This document shows, one piece after another, positions 49,356 through 58,094 of a DNA stretch of 64,000 nucleotides. Source of the DNA: Nocardioides marmoriginsengisoli (lineage in GTDB: Bacteria > Actinomycetota > Actinomycetes > Propionibacteriales > Nocardioidaceae); assembly GCF_003725695.1 (NCBI RefSeq), contig NZ_RJSE01000007.1, forward strand, positions 1,584,758 to 1,648,757. The letters are read 5' to 3'. The notes under the pieces are model-generated. The model made no database searches. It was not told the DNA's origin and saw nothing but the letters and a program-made list of their open reading frames with translations. The stretch's first letter is position 1. Each line of letters opens with the position of its first letter. The position numbers and the translations under genes were made by a program.

Positions 49356-51478
49356 CGCCAGCCGGGACCGACACGCACTGTCCGTACTGCGCGCTGCAGT
49401 GCGCGATGACGCTGACTCCCTCGGAGGAGGGAGTCGGCGTCGCCGCACGCTCCTTCCCGACCAACAAGGGCGGTCTCTGCCAGAAGGGCTGGACCAGCGC
49501 CGAGGTGCTCACCCTGACCGACCGGATCACCACGCCGTTGCTGCGCGGCACCTCCGGGGAGCTGGAGCCGGTCTCCTGGGCGCAGGCGGTCGCCTTCGTT
49601 GCCGACCGGGTCCGGACGCTGCAGGCGGAGCACGGGCGGGACGCGATCGGCGTCTTCGGCGGCGGCGGGCTGACCAACGAGAAGGCCTACCAGCTGGGCA
49701 AGTTCACCCGCACGGTGCTGCGCAGCAGGCACATCGACTACAACGGCCGGTTCTGCATGTCCTCGGCCGCGGCCGCCGGCAACCGCGCCTTCGGGATCGA
49801 CCGCGGCCTGCCGTTCCCGCTCGCCGATCTCAGCGAGGCCGAGGCGGTGCTGCTGCTCGGCAGCAACGTCGCCGACACGATGCCGCCGCTGGTCCAGCAC
49901 CTGGCCGGCGTCCGCGAGCGCGGGGGACTGCTGGTCGTCGACCCGCGCCGTTCGGCGACGGCGGCACTGGCGGAGGACGGTGCCGGGATCCACCTGCAGC
50001 CGCTGCCCGGGACCGACCAGGCGCTGCTGCTGGGACTGCTGCACCTGGTGGTCGCCGAGGGGCTGGCCGACGAGGAGTACCTGGCCGCCCGGGTCACCGG
50101 CTGGGACGACGTACGGCGCTCGGTCGCGCTCTGGTGGCCGACCCGGGTGGCGTCAATCACCGGCGTACCGGAAGAGGTGCTCCGGCGTACCGTGCAGGTG
50201 CTGGCCGCCGCGTCGCCGACGCGGGGCGGCGGGGGCGCGATGGTGCTCACCGGTCGCGGCGCCGAGCAGCACACCGACGGCACCGACACGGTGACCGCGG
50301 CGATCAACCTGGCGCTCGCGCTCGGCCTTCCGGGCAGTCGGGCCAGCGGCTACGGCTGCCTGACCGGTCAGGGCAACGGCCAGGGCGGACGCGAGCACGG
50401 CCAGAAGGCCGATCAGCTGCCGGGCTACCGCTCGATCGAGGACCCGGCCGCGCGGGCGCACGTCGCGCGCGTCTGGGGTGTCGAGGAGGCGACCATCCCC
50501 GGCAAGGGCGTGCCGGCGGTCCAGCTGCTCGACAAGCTCGGGGGCGAGGTGCGGGCGCTCTTCGTGCACGGCGCCAACCTCCTGGTCAGCGCTCCCGACG
50601 CCACCGCGGTCCGCCGTCGGGTGGAGTCCCTGGACCTGCTCGTGGTCTGCGACTTCGTGCCCAGCGAGACCGCGCTGCTCGCCGACGTCGTGCTGCCGGT
50701 CACCCAGTGGGCCGAGGAGGAGGGCACGATGACCTCGCTGGAGGGCCGGATCCTGCGCCGGCGGAAGGCGATCGACCCGCCGGGCAAGGCCCGCAGCGAG
50801 CTCGAGATCCTGGCCGACCTGGCCGGGCTGCTCGGCTCCGAGGTGCACTTCGACACCGAGCCGGCGCTGGTCTTCGACGAGCTGGCCCGGGCCAGTGCCG
50901 GCGGGGTGGCCGACTACTCGGGGCTGTCGCACGCGCGACTCGACGCCGAGACCGGGCCCCTGCACTGGCCGGTGCCGGCCGGCTCCGGAGGGACGCCGCG
51001 GCTCTTCCGCGACCGGTTCGGCCACGCCGACGGACGGGCCCGGATGGTTCCGGTCAGCCCGGGCGGTCCCGCGGACGACCTGCGACCGGACGCCCCGCTG
51101 TACCTGGTCACCGGACGGGTGCTGGCGCAGTACCAGTCGGGGGCCCAGACCCGCCGGGTCGCCGCGCTCGACCGGTCCGCACCGGGGCCGTTCGTCGAGC
51201 TGCACCCGAACCTGGCGGCGCGCTACGGGATCGACGACGGCGACGACGTCCGGGTCACCTCGGCCCGGGGCGCCGCGGTGGCGCGGGCCCGGATCACCAC
51301 CGCGATCCGTCCGGACACCGTCTTCATGCCGTTCCACTGGTCCGGCGCCGGGATGGCGAACGCGGTCACCAACGACGCGACCGACCCGGTCTCCGGGATG
51401 CCCGAGTTCAAGGTCTGCGCGGTCGAGATCGCCCGCGCCGCGCAGCCGTCCGAGATTCTGGAGGAGGTGCTCGCATGA
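49352..51478 (+). CDS. nasC: Assimilatory nitrate reductase catalytic subunit (molybdopterin)
   Basis: A 708-residue Mo-bis-MGD oxidoreductase. An N-terminal [4Fe-4S] site has C10, C13, C17 and C43 (HCPYCALQC, GGLCQKGW); the likely Mo ligand is C135 in NGRFCMSSAAAAGNRAFG. The C-terminal MGD-binding domain is present (LVTGRVLAQYQSGAQTRR). Its length is like assimilatory NasC/NasA without an extra BFD or flavin domain; the next gene supplies those. It reduces nitrate to nitrite in the cytoplasm. Overlaps on both sides (ATGA) show tight coupling. Confidence 0.92.
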   Translation: MTPAGTDTHCPYCALQCAMTLTPSEEGVGVAARSFPTNKGGLCQKGWTSAEVLTLTDRITTPLLRGTSGELEPVSWAQAVAFVADRVRTLQAEHGRDAIGVFGGGGLTNEKAYQLGKFTRTVLRSRHIDYNGRFCMSSAAAAGNRAFGIDRGLPFPLADLSEAEAVLLLGSNVADTMPPLVQHLAGVRERGGLLVVDPRRSATAALAEDGAGIHLQPLPGTDQALLLGLLHLVVAEGLADEEYLAARVTGWDDVRRSVALWWPTRVASITGVPEEVLRRTVQVLAAASPTRGGGGAMVLTGRGAEQHTDGTDTVTAAINLALALGLPGSRASGYGCLTGQGNGQGGREHGQKADQLPGYRSIEDPAARAHVARVWGVEEATIPGKGVPAVQLLDKLGGEVRALFVHGANLLVSAPDATAVRRRVESLDLLVVCDFVPSETALLADVVLPVTQWAEEEGTMTSLEGRILRRRKAIDPPGKARSELEILADLAGLLGSEVHFDTEPALVFDELARASAGGVADYSGLSHARLDAETGPLHWPVPAGSGGTPRLFRDRFGHADGRARMVPVSPGGPADDLRPDAPLYLVTGRVLAQYQSGAQTRRVAALDRSAPGPFVELHPNLAARYGIDDGDDVRVTSARGAAVARARITTAIRPDTVFMPFHWSGAGMANAVTNDATDPVSGMPEFKVCAVEIARAAQPSEILEEVLA

Positions 51479-52995
51479 GCCCGCAGAAGATCGTCGTGGT
51501 CGGTGCCGGCATGGTCGGTCACCGGTTCGTGGACGAGCTGGTCCGCGCGGACCGGACCGGCCGCTACGCCGTCGAGCTGATCGGTGCGGAGAGCTACGAG
51601 CCGTACAACCGGATCCTGCTCTCCGAGGTCGTCGCCGGCCGCGCCGACCTCAAGGCGCTCAGCCTGCCGCTGCCGGACTCCGAGCGGGTGACGTTCCGAC
51701 GCGGATGCGCCGCCGTGGGGCTCGACCTCGCCGAGCGCCGGGTGCTGCTCGACGACGGCTCGGCGTCCTCCTTCGACCGGCTGGTGCTGGCCACCGGCGC
51801 GACGGCCTTCGTGCCGCCGATCGAGGGCCTGGAGAGCGGACCTCGGCACGTGCACGTGCTGCGCACCCTGGACGACTGCCGCAACATCGCCGCCCGGGCG
51901 ATGAACGCCAAGCACGCCGTCGTGCTCGGCGGCGGGGTCCTCGGCCTCGAAGCCGCCTGCGGCCTGCGCCGGCGCGGGGTGCCGGTGACCGTGATCGACC
52001 TGGACGAGCACCTGATGGCGACCCAGCTCGACGGCCCGCCGGCCCGGATGCTGGCCGGGCGGTTGCGCGACCTCGGCATCGACGTGATCACCCGGAGCAG
52101 CATCAGCGAGGTGATCAGCGCGTACGACGAGATCGTCGCGGTCCGGCTCGCCGACGGCAGGCTGCTGGCCGCGGACCTGATGCTGGTCTCGTGCGGCGTG
52201 CGCGCCGAGGCCGGGCTGGCGGCGGCCGCGGGACTGGCCGTCGAACGCGGCATCGTGGTCGACGCCGACCTCACCACGGCCGACCCGCAGGTGCACGCGA
52301 TCGGGGACTGCGCGCAGGCTCCTGCCGGGATGACCGGGCTGCTGGCGCCCGGGTGGGCGCAGGCGGAACGGCTCGTCGAGCTGCTCGTCCGCGGAGTCGG
52401 GGCCGACGTCGACCTGCCGACCGCGAGCGCGGAGCCGGTGCGGCTCAAGGCGGCCGGCGTGGACCTGGTCACGATGGGCGTCCGGCCCTCCGCGGCCCGC
52501 GACGACGACCGGCTGGTCACGCTCACCGACAGCGGCGGCCGCCGGCACGTCGACCTCGTCATCCGGGAGGACGCCCTGGTCGGCGTGACCTGCCTCGGCG
52601 CCCCGGAGATCTCGGCAGCGCTGAGCGTCGCCTACGACCGCCGGACCCCGCTGCCGCTGGACCCGCTGACGATGCTGGTCCCGGAGGCCCGGACCGAGGA
52701 GTCCACCTCGCCGGTCCGGATGCCCGGCTCCACCACGGTCTGCCGGTGCAGCAGCGTCACCAAGAAGGAGATCGTCACCGCCTGGGAGCAGGGCGCCCGC
52801 AGTGCCGACGCGGTCGCCGCGACGACCCGGGCCAGCACCGGGTGCGGAGGCTGCCGGGACGTCGTGTGCGGCCTCGTGGACTGGCTGAACGCCAGCGACC
52901 CGGGAGTCGATCCCGGCGCCGATCCCGACGCGGGCCCGCCGAGCCGTAGCACGCCCGTAACACAGCGAAACACGACCGTTGAATCCACTACCTAA
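51475..52995 (+). CDS. nasB: FAD-dependent electron-transfer subunit of nitrate reductase (NasB-like)
   Basis: A 506-residue NAD(P)H/FAD oxidoreductase with FAD motif VVGAGMVGHRFV (8-19), NAD motif VVLGGGVLGLEAA, and a C-terminal BFD [2Fe-2S] domain with CRCSSVTKKEIV and STGCGGCRDVV. It resembles the N-terminal half of NirB. It should pass electrons from NAD(P)H to the nitrate reductase encoded just upstream. The last ~35 residues are an Asp/Pro/Thr-rich tail. Start ATG overlaps the nasC stop. Confidence 0.88.
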   Translation: MSPQKIVVVGAGMVGHRFVDELVRADRTGRYAVELIGAESYEPYNRILLSEVVAGRADLKALSLPLPDSERVTFRRGCAAVGLDLAERRVLLDDGSASSFDRLVLATGATAFVPPIEGLESGPRHVHVLRTLDDCRNIAARAMNAKHAVVLGGGVLGLEAACGLRRRGVPVTVIDLDEHLMATQLDGPPARMLAGRLRDLGIDVITRSSISEVISAYDEIVAVRLADGRLLAADLMLVSCGVRAEAGLAAAAGLAVERGIVVDADLTTADPQVHAIGDCAQAPAGMTGLLAPGWAQAERLVELLVRGVGADVDLPTASAEPVRLKAAGVDLVTMGVRPSAARDDDRLVTLTDSGGRRHVDLVIREDALVGVTCLGAPEISAALSVAYDRRTPLPLDPLTMLVPEARTEESTSPVRMPGSTTVCRCSSVTKKEIVTAWEQGARSADAVAATTRASTGCGGCRDVVCGLVDWLNASDPGVDPGADPDAGPPSRSTPVTQRNTTVESTT

Positions 52996-52998
52996 GGT
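52957..52998 (+). promoter_or_regulatory. Possible internal promoter before nirB
   Basis: GTAAC (52957-52961) and GAAAC (52967-52971), spaced by five bases, resemble a GlnR site with one base missing. TAAGGT (52993-52998) lies seven bases before the nirB ATG. nirB may thus have its own nitrogen-controlled start inside the end of the nasB gene. Confidence 0.4.
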
Positions 52999-53005
52999 GC
53001 CTGAC

Positions 53006-55627
53006 ATGACCAGTACTCACCCCTCACTGGCTGGTTCGTCCGACGGTTCGGACGCGCCGAAGCGGCTCGTCGTCGTCGGCGGCGGGATGGTGGCGCACCG
53101 TCTCGTCGAGGCGTTGCGCGACCGGGACGCGGACGGCGTCTGGTCGGTCGACCTGTACTGCGAGGAGGCGCACCCGCCGTACGACCGGGTGGCGCTGACG
53201 TCGTACTTCGCCGGGCAGTCGCCGACCGACCTGGTCCTGGGCGACCAGGACCTCGGCGCGGACCCCCTGGTCACCGTGCACCTGGGCAGCGCCGTGACCG
53301 CGATCGACCCTGTCTCGCGCACGGTCCGGGTCACCGAGGGCGAGCAGCCGTACGACGCCCTGGTGCTGGCGACGGGATCGTCGGCGTTCGTGCCGCCGGT
53401 GACCGGGGCCGACCTGCCCGGGTCCTTCGTCTACCGCACGATCGAGGACGTCCAGCAGCTCGAGGGCTGGGTCCACGGGCTGGGCGACGGCGTCCGCGGC
53501 GTCGTGGTCGGCGGCGGTCTGCTCGGCCTCGAGGCGGCCGGTGCCCTGCACGGGCTCGGCGTGGCCACGACCGTCGTGGAGTTCGCGGACCGGCTGATGC
53601 CGCTGCAGGTCGACGAGGGCGGCGGCGCCGCACTGCGGCGGATCGTCGAGGGGATGGGCGTCGAGGTGCTCACCTCGACCGCCAGCGCCGCGCTGCACCC
53701 GGGCGCCGACGGCCGGGTCTCGGCGATGGAGTTCGGCGACGGCACCAAGGTCGACGCGGAGGTCGTCGTCTTCGCCACCGGGGTCCGTCCGCGCGACGAG
53801 CTGGCCCGGGCGGCCGACCTGGTGATCGGCGAGCGCGGCGGGGTGGTGGTGGACGACGGGTGCGTCGTCTCGACAGGCTCGACGTCCGGGGGCTCGACGT
53901 CCGGGGGACAGATCTACGCGATCGGCGAGGTCGCCTGCATCCAGGGCCGCACCTGGGGCCTGGTCGGGCCCGGCTACACGATGGCCGAGGTCGTCGTCGA
54001 CCGGCTGCTCGGTGGCGAGGCGACCTTCCCCGGCGCCGACACCAGCACCAAGCTCAAGCTGCTCGGGGTCGACGTCGCCTCCTTCGGCGACGCGTTCGCG
54101 GAGGCCCCGGGGAGCCTGGAGGTCACCTACGCGGACCCGGTCGCCGGCGTCTACAAGAAGCTGGTGATGTCCGACGACGCCAAGACCCTGCTCGGTGGCG
54201 TCCTGGTCGGCGACGCCAGTGCCTACGCCTCGCTGCGGCCGATGCTCGGCGCCGAGCTCGGCTCGGACCCGAACGCCTGGTTGCTGCCGGAGGGCTCCGG
54301 TGCGCCGGTCACCGGCGACCTGCCCGACGCCGCGAACGTCTGCTCGTGCAACAACGTCACCGCCGGGACCATCCGGGCGTCGGTCTGCGAGGGCGGCTGC
54401 ACCGACCTGGGCGCGGTGAAGGCGTGCACCAAGGCCGGCACCAGCTGCGGGTCCTGCCTGCCCCTGGTCAAGCGCCTGATGACCACCGAGCTCGAGAAGT
54501 CCGGCATCGAGGTCAGCAACGCGCTCTGCGAGCACTTCGCGTTCAGCCGGGCCCAGCTCTTCGACATCATCTCGGTGACGGGGCTGCGCAGCTTCAGCGA
54601 GATCATCGGCCAGCACGGGACCGGACGCGGGTGCGACATCTGCCGCCCGGTGGTCGCGTCGATCCTCTCCTCGCTGGGCACCGGTCACGTGCTGGACAAG
54701 GACCTGGCCCGGCTCCAGGACACCAACGACCACGTGATGGCGAACCTGCAGAAGGACGGCACCTACTCCGTCGTCCCGCGGGTGCCGGCCGGCGAGATCA
54801 CCCCCGAGGGGCTGATCGCGATCGGGCAGGTCGCCGCCGACTACGGCCTCTACACCAAGATCACCGGCGGCCAGCGGATCGACCTCTTCGGTGCCCGCCT
54901 GGAGCAGCTGCCGGCGATCTGGAAGCGGCTGGTCGAGGCCGGGTTCGAGTCCGGGCACGCGTACGGCAAGTCGCTGCGCACCGTGAAGTCCTGCGTCGGC
55001 TCCACCTGGTGCCGGTACGGCGTCCAGGACTCGGTGGGGCTCGCCGTCGACCTGGAGCTGCGCTACCGCGGGCTCCGGTCGCCGCACAAGCTCAAGCTCG
55101 GCGTCTCCGGATGTGCTCGCGAGTGCGCCGAGGCGCGCGGGAAGGACGTCGGCGTGATCGCCACCGACAACGGCTGGAACCTGTACGTCGGCGGCAACGG
55201 CGGGTTCACCCCGCGGCACGCGCAGCTGTTCGCCGAGGACCTGGACACCGAGGAGCTGGTCCGGACGATCGACCGGTTCCTGATGTACTACGTCCGCACC
55301 GCCGACCGGCTGCAGCGGACGGCTCCTTGGGTCGAGGCGCACGAGGGCGGGATCGAGGCGATCCGGGAGGTCGTGATGGAGGACTCGCTCGGGATCTGCG
55401 CGGACCTGGACGCGGCGATGGCGGCGCACGTCGACAGCTACGCCGACGAGTGGGCTGCGACGCTGGCCGACCCGGAGAAGCTCTCCCAGTTCGTCTCGTT
55501 CCTCAACGCGCCGGAGGCGGGGGATCCGGATCTGACCTACGTGACCGAGCGCGGGCAACGGCGCCCGGCGACCGCGGACGAACGCGGGACCCTGATCGCC
55601 GGCGCGACGCTGGAGGTGCGTTCATGA
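53006..55627 (+). CDS. nirB: Nitrite reductase [NAD(P)H] large subunit
   Basis: An 873-residue NirB. Order: FAD/NAD domains (~22-400, VVVGGGMVAHRLVEAL and VVVGGGLLGLEAAGAL), a BFD-type cysteine region (VCSCNNVTAG...TSCGSC), and the sirohaem/[4Fe-4S] reductase domain with cluster cysteines in SCVGSTWCRYG and GCARECAEA. It reduces nitrite to ammonium. ATG 53006 is preferred to a TTG at 52979 that lies inside nasB. Around residues 287-301 it carries an insert of repeated SGG/TSG residues encoded by a REP-like repeat (see that entry). Overlaps nirD by ATGA. Confidence 0.94.
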   Translation: MTSTHPSLAGSSDGSDAPKRLVVVGGGMVAHRLVEALRDRDADGVWSVDLYCEEAHPPYDRVALTSYFAGQSPTDLVLGDQDLGADPLVTVHLGSAVTAIDPVSRTVRVTEGEQPYDALVLATGSSAFVPPVTGADLPGSFVYRTIEDVQQLEGWVHGLGDGVRGVVVGGGLLGLEAAGALHGLGVATTVVEFADRLMPLQVDEGGGAALRRIVEGMGVEVLTSTASAALHPGADGRVSAMEFGDGTKVDAEVVVFATGVRPRDELARAADLVIGERGGVVVDDGCVVSTGSTSGGSTSGGQIYAIGEVACIQGRTWGLVGPGYTMAEVVVDRLLGGEATFPGADTSTKLKLLGVDVASFGDAFAEAPGSLEVTYADPVAGVYKKLVMSDDAKTLLGGVLVGDASAYASLRPMLGAELGSDPNAWLLPEGSGAPVTGDLPDAANVCSCNNVTAGTIRASVCEGGCTDLGAVKACTKAGTSCGSCLPLVKRLMTTELEKSGIEVSNALCEHFAFSRAQLFDIISVTGLRSFSEIIGQHGTGRGCDICRPVVASILSSLGTGHVLDKDLARLQDTNDHVMANLQKDGTYSVVPRVPAGEITPEGLIAIGQVAADYGLYTKITGGQRIDLFGARLEQLPAIWKRLVEAGFESGHAYGKSLRTVKSCVGSTWCRYGVQDSVGLAVDLELRYRGLRSPHKLKLGVSGCARECAEARGKDVGVIATDNGWNLYVGGNGGFTPRHAQLFAEDLDTEELVRTIDRFLMYYVRTADRLQRTAPWVEAHEGGIEAIREVVMEDSLGICADLDAAMAAHVDSYADEWAATLADPEKLSQFVSFLNAPEAGDPDLTYVTERGQRRPATADERGTLIAGATLEVRS
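53866..53907 (+). repeat. REP-like repeat inserted in frame in nirB
   Basis: This 42-base segment, beginning CGTCTCGACAGGCTCGACGT and holding two copies of GCTCGACGTCCGGGG, matches the reverse complement of the intergenic hairpin element at 20041-20083 with one substitution and a short gap. Here it is read as coding sequence giving VVSTGSTSGGSTSGG. It lies in the surface loop region between the end of the NAD domain and IYAIGEVA, a place that would tolerate insertion. Confidence 0.75.
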
Positions 55628-55998
55628 GTGCGTGGGTGTCGGTCTGCACCAAGGGCCAGCTGATCTCGGAGCGCGGCGTCGCGGTCCTGGTGCACGACCA
55701 GCAGGTCGCGCTGTTCCGGGTGACCGGCGCCGACGGCTCCGACTTCGTCTACGCGGTCGGGCACCGTGATCCGTTCGCGGACGCCAACGTGATCGCCCGG
55801 GGCATCGTCGGGTCGGTCGGGTCGGGCTCCGAGCAGCGCGACACCGTAGCCTCGCCGATGTACAAGCACGTGTTCGACCTCGCCACCGGTGAGTGCCTCA
55901 CCGACCCGTCCGAGCGGATCCCGGTGTACCGCACCTGGATCGCCGGCGGCGTGGTCTACGTCCATCCCGTCCCGCTCGCCCCGTCCCTGGTCGCCTAG
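55624..55998 (+). CDS. nirD: Nitrite reductase small subunit
   Basis: A 124-residue NirD with a Rieske-like fold lacking cluster ligands (AWVSVCTKGQLISERGVAVLVHDQQVALFRV, SPMYKHVFDLATGECL). NirD partners NirB in ammonium-forming nitrite reduction. Its start overlaps the nirB stop (ATGA). The next gene starts 13 bases downstream. Confidence 0.92.
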   Translation: MSAWVSVCTKGQLISERGVAVLVHDQQVALFRVTGADGSDFVYAVGHRDPFADANVIARGIVGSVGSGSEQRDTVASPMYKHVFDLATGECLTDPSERIPVYRTWIAGGVVYVHPVPLAPSLVA

Positions 55999-56011
55999 GA
56001 CAGGAAGAACC

Positions 56012-57121
56012 TTGACCGAACTCACCCCGGTCCTCGCCGGAACCCGCATCCTCGTGACGGCCCAGCGCCGTTCCGACGAGCTGGCGGCCGCCCTGACCAG
56101 GCGCGGCGCCGACGTCACGGTCGCGCCGGCCCTCGGCGTGGTGCCGAGCATCGACGAGGAGACCTTGCTGCGCCGGGCTCGCGAGATCATCGCCGACCCG
56201 GCCGACACCTTCGTCGTGACGACCGGGATCGGCTTCCGCGGGCTGATGGACGCCTGCGAGACGGCCGGGCTCTACGAGGCACTGCTGGCAAACCTGGAGA
56301 GCACCCGGCTGGTCGCGCGCGGCCCGAAGGCCCGGGGTGCGCTGCAGGCCGTCGGTCTGAAGGCGGACTGGGTGGCTGAGTCCGAGACGTCCGCGGAGAT
56401 CGTCGAGTTCCTGCTCGCCGAGGGGGTCCAGGGGCAGCGGATCGCGGTCCAGCACCACGGTGCCGGCGACCCGCACCTGGAGGCGATGCTGGTCGGCGGC
56501 GGTGCCGAGATCGTGCCGCTGGAGGTCTACCGCTGGGGACCGCCGGCCGATCCGGCGGCGGTCACCGACACCGCGCTCGCGGTCGCGGCCGGCGGGTTCG
56601 ACGCGGTGATGTTCACCTCGGCCCCCGCCGCGATCGCCTGGCTGGCCGAGCTCGCCGAGCAGGGCATCACCGAGATCGTCGGTGACCTGGTGCGGTCCCA
56701 GAGGTTGCTGCTCGCGGCCGTCGGCCCGGTGACCGCGGAGCCGCTGGTCAACGCCGGGTTGCTGCCGGTGCACCCGGACCGGTCCCGGATGGGTGCGCTG
56801 GTCCGGCTGGTGATCCTGACCCTCGGTGACGAGGCGCACAGCGTGCCGACCCCCGCCGGGGTGCTGCACGTGCGGGCGGCCGCGGCGACGCTCGACCACG
56901 AGGTGCTGGCGCTCTCGCCCAACGGGTTGGCGATCCTGCGCCGGCTGGCGCTGCACCCGGGTGAGGTGGTCAGCCGCGACCGGCTCCTCGAGGTGCTGCC
57001 GGGAGAATCCTCGGACCCGCACACCGCCGAGGTGGCGGTGGCGCGGCTGCGCGAGTCGCTCTCCCCGCACCCGCTGGTGCGGACGGTGATCAAGCGCGGG
57101 TACGTGCTGCAGACGGTGTAG
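56012..57121 (+). CDS. nnaR: NnaR-like regulator: uroporphyrinogen-III synthase domain fused to winged helix
   Basis: A 369-residue fusion. Residues ~1-262 form a HemD (uroporphyrinogen-III synthase) domain (LAGTRILVTAQRRSDELAAAL, VVTTGIGFRGLMD, VQHHGAGDP), and ~285-369 an OmpR-type winged helix (LRRLALHPGEVVSRDRLLEVLPG, VAVARLRESL, VIKRGYVLQTV). This matches NnaR of Streptomyces, which helps GlnR activate nitrate genes. The start is TTG at 56012 with AGGAAG upstream. Placement at the end of the nitrate operon supports the role. It might keep enzyme activity for sirohaem; this is not known. Confidence 0.85.
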   Translation: MTELTPVLAGTRILVTAQRRSDELAAALTRRGADVTVAPALGVVPSIDEETLLRRAREIIADPADTFVVTTGIGFRGLMDACETAGLYEALLANLESTRLVARGPKARGALQAVGLKADWVAESETSAEIVEFLLAEGVQGQRIAVQHHGAGDPHLEAMLVGGGAEIVPLEVYRWGPPADPAAVTDTALAVAAGGFDAVMFTSAPAAIAWLAELAEQGITEIVGDLVRSQRLLLAAVGPVTAEPLVNAGLLPVHPDRSRMGALVRLVILTLGDEAHSVPTPAGVLHVRAAAATLDHEVLALSPNGLAILRRLALHPGEVVSRDRLLEVLPGESSDPHTAEVAVARLRESLSPHPLVRTVIKRGYVLQTV

Positions 57122-58021
57122 TCAGAGCGATCCCGCGTCGGCGAGCGCGGCGACGATCGCCCGCACGGCGGGGGAGCGGTCCTGGGTGCGGCGCCAGATC
57201 GCGAGGGTCTCGCGGGTGGGGACCGGGTCGGTGACCCGGATCGCTCGGGTGTTCACCGGGAGCGGGGCGCGGCCGAGGCGCGGGATCAGGGCGATCCCGA
57301 GTCCGGCGGAGACCAGCTCCAGGTGCGAGGCGAACTCCATCGCGACGTGCTCGATCCGCGGCAGCGCCCCGGTGCCGGCGTACATCCGGTGCAACCACTG
57401 GCGGCAGATAGTGCCCTCGGGGGTGGCGATCCAGCGCTCCTCGGCGAGGTCGGTCGGCGTGAGCCTGCGCCTGTCGGCCAGCGGGTGGTCCTGGTGCAGG
57501 ATCACCTCGGCCTCGTCGTGGTGGACGGTACGACGGTCCAGGTGCCCGGGTATCTCCAGCACCACGTCCCCCCAGCGGTGCACCAGCGCGACGTCGGCCT
57601 GCCCGGTGGCGACCTGGTCGACGGCGTCCCACGGCTCGAGCTCGCTGAGCCGGAGCCGCAGTCCCGGGTGCTCGCGCATCAGGGCGGCGGCGACCGGTCC
57701 GATCAGGCCGCGCATCGCAGTGGAGAACCCGGCCAGACCGATCTCGCCCACGACCTCGCCGGCGTGGGCGTGCAGGTCCGTCTCCAGGCGCTCGAGGTCG
57801 GCGGCGATCCGGGAGCCTTGCTCGACCAGCAGGCGTCCGGGGCCGGTGAGGATCACGCCCCGGCCGACCCGCTCGAGCAGCTCGACCCCGGACTGCCGCT
57901 CCAGGCGCTTGATCTGCTGCGAGACGGCGGAGGGGGTGAAGCCGAGCTCGTCCGCGGCGGCGACCACCGACCCGAACTGGTCGACGGCTTCCAGGGAGCG
58001 CAGCGCGGTCAGATCTATCAT
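57122..58021 (-). CDS. LysR-family transcriptional regulator
   Basis: A 299-residue LysR regulator. The helix-turn-helix is at ~1-60 (LRSLEAVDQFGSVVAAADELGFTPSAVSQQIKRLERQSGVELLER), and the remaining two-lobed effector domain is complete. TAATCT lies six bases before the ATG, giving a leaderless start. It is divergent from an EamA transporter with a perfect inverted repeat covering its own start, so it likely regulates both. Confidence 0.9.
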   Translation of the reverse strand: MIDLTALRSLEAVDQFGSVVAAADELGFTPSAVSQQIKRLERQSGVELLERVGRGVILTGPGRLLVEQGSRIAADLERLETDLHAHAGEVVGEIGLAGFSTAMRGLIGPVAAALMREHPGLRLRLSELEPWDAVDQVATGQADVALVHRWGDVVLEIPGHLDRRTVHHDEAEVILHQDHPLADRRRLTPTDLAEERWIATPEGTICRQWLHRMYAGTGALPRIEHVAMEFASHLELVSAGLGIALIPRLGRAPLPVNTRAIRVTDPVPTRETLAIWRRTQDRSPAVRAIVAALADAGSL

Positions 58022-58037
58022 GTAGTCAGATTACATG
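58019..58037. promoter_or_regulatory. LysR-type inverted repeat covering the regulator start
   Basis: CATGTA-N7-TACATG is a perfect 6+6 inverted repeat. The left arm contains the LysR start codon itself, and the -10 TAATCT of that gene lies within the repeat, so binding would block its own expression. LysR sites often have this T-N11-A form. Confidence 0.65.
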
Positions 58038-58094
58038 GATTCATGCAGAAGCAATCGCTGGTGCTTCATGAAGTTCGCGCCCAGACTTGTCTCC

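Noticed and set aside
53862-53910. Frameshift or damage in nirB at the repeat
   Set aside because: The frame stays open and both flanking domains are intact, so it is an in-frame insertion.
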